From NCBI GenBank assembly GCA_002399025.1, contig DHCV01000024.1, positions 1 through 29,723 of the forward strand: a stretch of DNA of 29,723 bases, in the 5' to 3' direction. Under the pieces are notes generated by a model. That model was not told the DNA's origin and ran no database searches. It was given only the letters and a program-made list of their open reading frames with translations. The position numbers and the translations under genes were made by a program. Positions 24,454-29,723 of the stretch are shown here, in pieces; the stretch's first letter is position 1, and the number at the start of each line of letters is the position of its first letter. Origin of the DNA: Bacteroidales bacterium UBA4893. GTDB taxonomy: Bacteria > Bacteroidota > Bacteroidia > Bacteroidales > P3.

Positions 24454-24855
24454 CTATTCTGAACAGAACTCTGTTAAAATTCCCATTGTTGATTTTGGAT
24501 GCAAAAAGCCTATCTTCAAACATTCTGCTCCTTGACGAGCCTTCTTGTCAATTAGTCTTACACCTGCCTTTTCTACCTTTTCCAAAGCCTCATCAGTATT
24601 ATCAACTGCAAAAGCAATATGATGTACTCCTTGACCTTTTTTCTCAAGAAATGATGCAACTGAACTTTCAGGGGATGTAGCTTCCAATAATTCTATCTTT
24701 ACTTCTCCAATTCTAAAGAAAGCTGTTCTTACTTTTTGGTCAGCAACTTCTTCAATGTTATAGCATTTCAAACCCATAACATCTTCCCAATATCTTATTG
24801 CCTCTTCTAAATTTTCAACAGCAATACCAATATGTTCAATTTTTTTAAGTTTCAT
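24454..24855 (-). CDS. mce: Methylmalonyl-CoA epimerase
   Basis: 133 residues, typical length for this glyoxalase-fold (VOC) enzyme, which interconverts the R and S forms of methylmalonyl-CoA. Two beta-alpha-beta-beta-beta modules start at KIEHIGIAVENLEEAIRYW and GQGVHHIAFAVDN. Likely metal ligands are His8, a Glu in KIELLE (about 55-58), His79 and Glu129 near the C-terminus. It supplies the S isomer to the decarboxylase encoded 33 bases downstream and is the first gene of the operon. Confidence 0.93.
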   Translation of the reverse strand: MKLKKIEHIGIAVENLEEAIRYWEDVMGLKCYNIEEVADQKVRTAFFRIGEVKIELLEATSPESSVASFLEKKGQGVHHIAFAVDNTDEALEKVEKAGVRLIDKKARQGAECLKIGFLHPKSTMGILTEFCSE

Positions 24856-24900
24856 ATATAAAATATTTTACGATTATTTATTACAAATTCTACGAGTGTG

Positions 24901-24928
24901 CAAAGATAAAACAGTTTTTTTGTTTAAA
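24901..24928 (-). promoter_or_regulatory. Promoter of the mce-mmd operon
   Basis: On the minus strand, TATCTTTG (24908-24901) is an exact -7 consensus, and TTTA (24928-24925) stands 16 bases upstream as a -33 element, the same geometry as the distal glmS promoter. It lies 46 bases before the mce start. Confidence 0.7.
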
Positions 24929-24942
24929 GAAATAAATCTTAA

Positions 24943-25995
24943 TTAATATAAATTCAGAGTATACACTATTGACTCTAATTGCATAAGTTCATCTCTCTTT
25001 GTTTGATTAGGGGCATACAAAAAGCAATCAATCATAATAAATTGATTATTCTTTTTATCATGAAAACAATAGTTTACGAAAGGTCCTCCCATAAAATCAT
25101 TGTACAATCGCCACAATCCTCTTGTCTCAACAGCAGGTTGTCCGTTTAAACTAACAGTTTTCCTATAGTAAGGAAACCTATCTTCAGTTCCCATATACGA
25201 ACCTCTGGTTGGTCCAGGAATCTTTTCTTTCGCAATTTTATTCCTAAGCTCAATTATCTTTTCCTCACTAAACATCCCATTTCCCAAAAAAGGAGTTTTA
25301 TGAATAGTAATATTTAAGGTTTTCTGTTCATTATTTACCTTAAAATCCTTCCTAAACCATGCAAAATCATCCTCAAATACAGGAATCAAATACTCTTTGG
25401 AAAAGGTCAATGATAGTTTAAAGGTAGTCTTAAGTTTCTTTGTAATCTCAATGTTTTCATAATTCTTAAAGGCTGAAGCAACCCTCCTATGCTCGTTTGT
25501 ATAGAACTGATGAATTATGGTTGGAGAATATTTTGACAATAAAGAGTAAAGGCTATCTCTATTATTAGCAATGATTTGGAAATATGCTTGAGGAAAAGAC
25601 TTATAGTCAATCTTTTGAAATATGGTATTTTCCTTATTTGAAGTTTTATAATCAATGATGAAAACGTTCCTATGTTTTTGAAGCATTTCAGATTTAAAGA
25701 AATTATTTGGTTGCATTTGAACAACGTCGAACAAAGGCTCTGGCTGAGGAATTCCTTCACAAGCTTTCATAAAATATACACCAACTGAATCCTTTAGTTC
25801 TCCCCTATACACTTGATCAGGAATTACCAATATCATTTCTAAAGTTTTACCTCCAGAAGAAGGCAGATTTTTTGGATTTTCAGATTTAGACTTATTGCCC
25901 TCACCTTCTTTTTTATCTTTTTTCGAACAACCTTGCAAAACAACTAATGATAACACTATGAAAAATAATGTTATACCACAAAAACTCTTTTTCAT
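24943..25995 (-). CDS. DUF4837 family lipoprotein
   Basis: 350 residues. A lipoprotein signal peptide ends at Cys23 (VVLQGC), so the protein should be anchored in the envelope. A Lys/Ser/Glu-rich spacer (24-48) precedes the folded part, which begins LEMILVIPDQVYRGELKDSV and continues with RNVFIIDY, FAWFRKDF, GPTRGSYMGTEDRFPYYRK and RGLWRLYNDFMGGPFVNYCF. These match my recollection of DUF4837, a Bacteroidota family of unknown function. The gene is divergent from prfA with about 100 bases between the starts; 87 bases downstream begins the mce operon, which has its own promoter. No function is proposed. Confidence 0.82.
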   Translation of the reverse strand: MKKSFCGITLFFIVLSLVVLQGCSKKDKKEGEGNKSKSENPKNLPSSGGKTLEMILVIPDQVYRGELKDSVGVYFMKACEGIPQPEPLFDVVQMQPNNFFKSEMLQKHRNVFIIDYKTSNKENTIFQKIDYKSFPQAYFQIIANNRDSLYSLLSKYSPTIIHQFYTNEHRRVASAFKNYENIEITKKLKTTFKLSLTFSKEYLIPVFEDDFAWFRKDFKVNNEQKTLNITIHKTPFLGNGMFSEEKIIELRNKIAKEKIPGPTRGSYMGTEDRFPYYRKTVSLNGQPAVETRGLWRLYNDFMGGPFVNYCFHDKKNNQFIMIDCFLYAPNQTKRDELMQLESIVYTLNLY

Positions 25996-26076
25996 ATACC
26001 GGAAATTTTATTTTGCAAATATCCTAAAAATTATTGAGAAAAGACACTTAAAAGTTCATAAAACAAAGATTTATTG

Positions 26077-26084
26077 TATTTTTG
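26077..26084 (+). promoter_or_regulatory. -7 promoter element for prfA
   Basis: TATTTTTG matches TAnnTTTG and lies only 17 bases before the prfA ATG, so the mRNA would have a leader of about 10 bases or fewer. Confidence 0.55.
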
Positions 26085-26101
26085 CACCTCAAATAAATGA
26101 T

Positions 26102-27172
26102 ATGTTAGATAAATTAGAAGCAATTTATTCAAAATTCTTAGCCATTGAGGAGCAAATGAGTCAGCCAGATGTAATGTCTGATATGAAGCGCTTTGTGAAA
26201 TTGAATAAAGACCATAAGGACCTTGAGCCAATTATTGTTGCATACAAGGATTATAAAAACACAATAGAAAACATTAATAATGCCAAGCAAGTTCTTAACA
26301 CTGAGAAGGATGAGGACTTTAGAGAGATGGCGAAGGAAGAGTTGAATATCCTTACAGAGAAGAAAGATGCAATGGAGGAGGAAATTCGATTAATGTTAGT
26401 CCCTTCTGACCCACAAGACAGCAAGAATGCAATTTTTGAAATTAGAGCAGGAACAGGAGGTGATGAAGCAAGTATTTTTGCAGGAGATTTATATAGAATG
26501 TATCTAAAGTTTTTTGAAAAGAAAGGTTGGAAAGTTGAATTAGTTGATTCAACCGAAGGGACAGTTGGTGGATTTAAGGAAATTGTATTGAATGTTAGTG
26601 GAGAAGGTGTTTATGGACAAATGAAATACGAATCAGGAGTTCACAGAGTTCAAAGAGTTCCACAAACAGAAACCCAAGGAAGAGTTCATACTTCTGCAGC
26701 ATCAGTTGTTGTTCTTCCCGAAGCAGAGGAATTTGATGTTGAGCTAAAACCATCCGACATTAGAAAAGACACTTTTTGTTCTTCAGGTCCTGGGGGACAA
26801 TCAGTAAACACAACCTATTCTGCAATTCGTCTAACACATATCCCTACAGGAATAGTTGTTTCTTGCCAAGACCAAAAATCACAAATCAAGAATCTTGAAA
26901 AAGCAATGGTTGTTTTAAGAACAAGACTTTTTGAATTGGAGTATAACAAATATCTTGACGATATTTCCTCAAAGAGAAAGACCATGGTTTCAACAGGAGA
27001 CAGGAGTGCAAAGATTAGAACTTACAACTATCCACAATCAAGAGTTACCGACCATAGAATAAATTATACAATGTATAATCTACCGGTATTTATGGATGGA
27101 GATCTTCAAGATATTTTGGATGCACTTCAATTGGCGGAAAACGCAGAAAGACTTAAAGAAGCTGTAAGTTAA
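26102..27172 (+). CDS. prfA: Peptide chain release factor 1
   Basis: 356 residues from the ATG at 26102; the longer open frame from 25895 is rejected because it overlaps the divergent lipoprotein gene and adds non-family sequence. RF1 recognises UAA and UAG. The tripeptide P-Q-T at 187-189 (in RVPQTETQGRVHTSA) corresponds to the PxT anticodon-like motif of RF1 and excludes RF2, which has SPF. The GGQ loop that triggers hydrolysis is at 231-233 (SSGPGGQSVNTTYSA); its Gln is the methylation site in other bacteria. An out-of-frame ATG five bases upstream opens a three-codon frame ending in TAG across the start codon. Confidence 0.96.
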   Translation: MLDKLEAIYSKFLAIEEQMSQPDVMSDMKRFVKLNKDHKDLEPIIVAYKDYKNTIENINNAKQVLNTEKDEDFREMAKEELNILTEKKDAMEEEIRLMLVPSDPQDSKNAIFEIRAGTGGDEASIFAGDLYRMYLKFFEKKGWKVELVDSTEGTVGGFKEIVLNVSGEGVYGQMKYESGVHRVQRVPQTETQGRVHTSAASVVVLPEAEEFDVELKPSDIRKDTFCSSGPGGQSVNTTYSAIRLTHIPTGIVVSCQDQKSQIKNLEKAMVVLRTRLFELEYNKYLDDISSKRKTMVSTGDRSAKIRTYNYPQSRVTDHRINYTMYNLPVFMDGDLQDILDALQLAENAERLKEAVS

Positions 27173-27180
27173 TAATATCC

Positions 27181-28416
27181 TTATATTATACTGTAAATAT
27201 AGAATAACGCTATTGACAACAATAGCGTTATTATTGTTGTAACTATTCCTATCTTGAAGAATTCCCAAAAACTTATTTTAACATTTTCTTTTTCAGAAGA
27301 CTCAATTACTATTAAATTTGCCATAGCTCCAATAATGGTTGCATTTCCTGCAAGAGTTGCAGAAGAAGCAAGAGCTAACCATAAGTTTTCATTATTTACA
27401 ACCTCCATAAGTGGCGTCATCAAAACGGTGTAGGGTACATTGCTTAGGATTTGGGACATAACCAAACTTAGAGAGTGCAAACCAATAATGCTACTTAAGT
27501 TTTCATTCAATTCAATATTTATAAACCTATCCAAAAGCCCAATGGATTGGATTGAGGAAACAAGTATAAAAAGACAAGCAAAGAAAAGGAGTAATACCCA
27601 ATCAACATCCTTAATTACTGATGAAGGTTTAGCTTTTCCAAAAAGAAGAATTAAACTTGCTCCCATTAGTGCGATAATTGGGATGGATAAGGAAAGGATT
27701 TTTCCAAAGAAGAAGCCCAAGATTACTAATAAGAAAATAAGAACAGATATTCTCATTTTCTTAAAATCGTATTTATAGTCGGATTGAAATTCTAGTTTAC
27801 CCATTTCTTGAAAATGCTTTCTATAGAAGAGTTTTACAACTAATACAATTATTAACATACCTATTATTGAAATAGGAAGGAGTTTGATAAGAAAATCTAC
27901 ATAAGAAATATTGGAACTTATACCTATAAGCATATTTTGAGGATTGCCGGTTATGGTCATTGCAGAACCAATATTGGAGGAAAGGATTTCAGCAATTAAA
28001 TAAGGTATTGGATTAAGATTAGTTTTACGACAAATTGATATAATTATTGGAGTGAATAATAAAACAACAGCATCATTTACCAAGAAAGCAGAAGCTATTC
28101 CTGTTATAAATACAATTATTATTAAAAGCTTATTGCGAGAATGTGAATAGGAAATTGTTTTAGATGCAATTAGAGAGAAGAAACCTTCGAGTTTTAGAGT
28201 AGATACAATTATCATCATACCCAGCAACAAAGTTATAGTATTAAAGTCTATTGATTTAATTGCATCTTCAAAGCTTATAACTCCAAATACAATCATTGCA
28301 ACAGCTCCAGTAAAAGCAGCAGAAGGACGGTCAATATTTACTTTTGGTAATCGAGTAAATATTATTCCAATATATGTAATTATAAATATTATTAATCCAA
28401 GAGTTTCAATACTCAT
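27181..28416 (-). CDS. SLC13/ArsB-type anion or citrate transporter-like permease
   Basis: 411 residues with about eleven transmembrane helices. Family marks are the repeated re-entrant regions: VNDAVVLLFTPI (about 113-124) with NIGSAMTITGNPQNMLIG (about 148-165) in the first half, and MSQILSNVPYTVLMTPL with SSATLAGNATIIGAMANLIV in the second. The NPQNMLIG motif is characteristic of the ArsB/NhaD/P-protein branch of the ion-transporter superfamily. The substrate (dicarboxylate, arsenite, Na+/H+) cannot be decided, and no ars genes are nearby. It converges on prfA with only 8 bases between stop codons, and the prfA terminator hairpin lies inside its 3' end. Confidence 0.85.
   Translation of the reverse strand: MSIETLGLIIFIITYIGIIFTRLPKVNIDRPSAAFTGAVAMIVFGVISFEDAIKSIDFNTITLLLGMMIIVSTLKLEGFFSLIASKTISYSHSRNKLLIIIVFITGIASAFLVNDAVVLLFTPIIISICRKTNLNPIPYLIAEILSSNIGSAMTITGNPQNMLIGISSNISYVDFLIKLLPISIIGMLIIVLVVKLFYRKHFQEMGKLEFQSDYKYDFKKMRISVLIFLLVILGFFFGKILSLSIPIIALMGASLILLFGKAKPSSVIKDVDWVLLLFFACLFILVSSIQSIGLLDRFINIELNENLSSIIGLHSLSLVMSQILSNVPYTVLMTPLMEVVNNENLWLALASSATLAGNATIIGAMANLIVIESSEKENVKISFWEFFKIGIVTTIITLLLSIALFYIYSII
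27203..27232 (+). terminator. Terminator hairpin inside the 3' end of the convergent transporter gene
   Basis: A perfect 13-bp stem, AATAACGCTATTG with CAATAGCGTTATT, closes a 4-base loop (ACAA). It begins 30 bases after the prfA stop and is followed by a T-containing stretch (ATTGTTGT). It codes for the last membrane helix of the transporter on the other strand, so the sequence serves two purposes. Confidence 0.75.
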
Positions 28417-28687
28417 AGTAATACGTTTGTAGAATTATGTTTTCTTATTATGTAAAGTGATAGATTTTAATTCAATTATTTTTCAAGCAATAGAATAATT
28501 GATAAAACCATATTATAACTCATTGGCAAATTTACAAATAATTTTGTTTGAAGAGTTTTGAATTCGTTTTAATATTTTCCCTTAATAATATTGCCTTTCT
28601 ATTTTAGGTATATTTGAATAACTTTCATCTACTTTAAAACAACATAAACTCACTTATATAACTCCAAATTGAAAAATCTAATTATGA

Positions 28688-29260
28688 TTAAAGGTATTTG
28701 ATTCTTTTGGATAATTTAGAGCAATAATTCTTTAAGCCTGGGGTTGAGTCAACATTAATTCTTTGAATAATTGGAGGAAGCTCTTCTTTAAGCCAAGGAA
28801 AATCATCAATATAATTTAAGAGTATTTCAATTGACCAAACAATAGTTGCAACAGGACACTTTGGAGTAAGTATCCACTTAAAACATCCTTCAATAATTAT
28901 TTCAGGATTAGATTTATCCAAAACATTCTTTAAAGACTCAGGAAGAGCATTTTTGCTTTTTAAATAAAAAACATGGAGGAGTATTTTATTATAATGTCTT
29001 GCTAACGAGGGATTATGTAGTTGATTGAAGCGACTTAACATTTCCTCAAATACAGGAGCTAAGTAATTAATATCCTTAAAAGCAATTCTCTCCAAAACCC
29101 ATGCACTCCTAAAACTAATCCTCCTTTCCTTATGAAAATTTAATTCTATTAATTCACCCAAAGGCAAATTCTCATTAATAATCATATTAGTTAATTCATC
29201 CAAACTAAGAGAGTAGATTGGAGAAGTAAACTCATTGATTAAATATTCCTTAGTAAGCAT
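28688..29260 (-). CDS. Helical-repeat hypothetical protein (HEAT-like)
   Basis: 190 residues, no signal peptide or membrane segment. The sequence is nearly all alpha-helical, with HEAT-like helix pairs: ELIELNFHKERRISFRSAWV, LERIAFKDINYLAPVFEEML, NPEIIIEGCFKWILTPKCPV, and a C-terminal basic helix KLSKRIKYL. Small proteins of this type are found in Bacteroidota and, as I recall, are sometimes labelled adenylosuccinate lyase without any catalytic motif; none is seen here. A -7 element lies 44 bases upstream. Function unknown; protein binding is the usual role of such folds. Confidence 0.72.
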   Translation of the reverse strand: MLTKEYLINEFTSPIYSLSLDELTNMIINENLPLGELIELNFHKERRISFRSAWVLERIAFKDINYLAPVFEEMLSRFNQLHNPSLARHYNKILLHVFYLKSKNALPESLKNVLDKSNPEIIIEGCFKWILTPKCPVATIVWSIEILLNYIDDFPWLKEELPPIIQRINVDSTPGLKNYCSKLSKRIKYL

Positions 29261-29303
29261 TTAAAAAGAAAAACTATTATTTACATTACTTATTTTCACG
29301 CTT

Positions 29304-29311
29304 CAAAGATA
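29304..29311 (-). promoter_or_regulatory. -7 promoter element for the HEAT-like gene
   Basis: Minus-strand TATCTTTG, exact -7 consensus, 43 bases before the start at 29260. A second identical octamer occurs at 29340-29347, next to the end of the upstream frame. Confidence 0.6.
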
Positions 29312-29358
29312 GTAAAATTATAACTTTTCATCTTGTCATCAAAGATAAAAGGAAAAGA

Positions 29359-29547
29359 TTATTTCTCTACATTTAGATTAATATCCTCTGCAATATAATT
29401 AAAGTCATCCCAAGAAGGATAATTATTTTCGTCCTTATCTCCATAATAAACTATCTTTCTTTCTTCTGTCTCAAATACACTATTACTCTTTGATAAAGAT
29501 TTCTTTCTCTCCTGCATAATCAATTGCTGAACTATATTTATTATCAT
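29359..29547 (-). CDS. Short acidic frame, possible 3' part of a frameshifted gene
   Basis: 62 codons, rich in Lys, Glu, Asp and Asn, ending VYYGDKDENNYPSWDDFNYI AEDINLNVEK. The first dozen residues (MIINIVQQLIMQ) look like an out-of-frame reading of the overlapping upstream frame, whereas the later part looks like real protein. It overlaps the frame at 29483-29723 by 65 bases in a different phase. Either it is a separate small gene or, more likely, it is the true C-terminus of that membrane protein after a one-base frameshift or sequencing error. Confidence 0.4.
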   Translation of the reverse strand: MIINIVQQLIMQERKKSLSKSNSVFETEERKIVYYGDKDENNYPSWDDFNYIAEDINLNVEK

Positions 29548-29723
29548 TTACCTTCCTATCTTTTCTTGCATAATTATCAAATCTGTTTATCATCCACTCT
29601 CTTCTACTTTCCATTTTAATATATTTTATCCCTACTTGATACAAATTCTGCAAGAAAGAAACATATTCAGCCGTTTTTACGTAGGAAAATAAAATAAATA
29701 ATAAGACCGTTGCAAGGAAAAAT
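29483..29723 (-). CDS. Partial membrane-protein gene entering from the right edge
   Basis: This minus-strand frame is open from the window edge for 79 codons to a TAA at 29485-29483; the first full codon starts at 29722. The visible N-terminal part is a transmembrane helix (FFLATVLLFILFSYV) followed by a juxtamembrane stretch AEYVSFLQNLYQVGIKYIKM and a very basic region (ESRREWMINRFDNYARKDRK). The start lies outside the window. An internal ATG at about 29615 could also begin a soluble 43-residue product. The family is not recognised. The last residues before the stop (GEKEIFIKE) may be a consequence of a frameshift, see the overlapping frame at 29359-29547. Confidence 0.45.
   Translation of the reverse strand, partial: FFLATVLLFILFSYVKTAEYVSFLQNLYQVGIKYIKMESRREWMINRFDNYARKDRKVNDNKYSSAIDYAGEKEIFIKE

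Noticed and set aside
25895..26101. N-terminal extension of prfA.
   Set aside because: It overlaps the divergent lipoprotein gene and is outside the RF1 family; MLDKLE at 26102 gives the normal length and motif positions.

Overview
The window is AT-rich and looks like chromosome from a member of the Bacteroidota, most likely a fermentative Bacteroidales-type anaerobe. Three things support this. There are type IX secretion and gliding genes (gldD, a gldE-like gene, porZ, a cargo protein with a type B sorting domain). Bacteroidota-restricted families are present (DUF4301, DUF4837). Start codons are preceded by TAnnTTTG-type -7 promoter elements rather than strong Shine-Dalgarno sequences. The sodium-pumping methylmalonyl-CoA decarboxylase operon points to propionate metabolism. 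No tRNA, rRNA, transposase or CRISPR array was seen.

Left part (1-12430): a gldE-like/gldD pair on the minus strand is divergent from a secreted choice-of-anchor L protein. Then, on the plus strand, come a large periplasmic TPR protein with an outer-membrane beta-barrel partner, and porZ-recO. The gldE-like protein lacks the usual membrane domain.

Middle (12430-17400): glmS is followed by a DUF4301 gene, probably as one unit, and then by a secreted M23/LysM peptidase. The glmS leader has two candidate promoters and a 10-bp inverted repeat.

Accessory stretch (17400-19700): this holds a regular array of small dyads, then three small genes of unknown or poorly known role. Each gene sits behind a related promoter-leader module. 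The central gene, a nucleotidyltransferase-like protein, is bracketed by 94-bp direct repeats (86/94 identical, 50 bp perfect). A compact pseudoknot-like inverted-repeat element lies just before it.

Right part (19735-29723): a minus-strand operon encodes methylmalonyl-CoA epimerase, decarboxylase alpha subunit, a soluble delta-like piece, biotin carrier, a TerC-family membrane protein, the Na+-translocating beta subunit and a 47-residue one-span protein. Upstream are a DUF4837 lipoprotein and divergent prfA. An SLC13/ArsB-type transporter converges on prfA. A helical hypothetical protein and a possibly frameshifted membrane protein lie at the edge.

The most unusual signal is in the intergenic DNA. 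Three separate spacers carry short tandem units of 21-22 bp. In the best one (17570-17690) six small palindromes have centres exactly 22 bp apart although their arm sequences differ. Related arrays at 3958 and 9130 use a 21-bp step.
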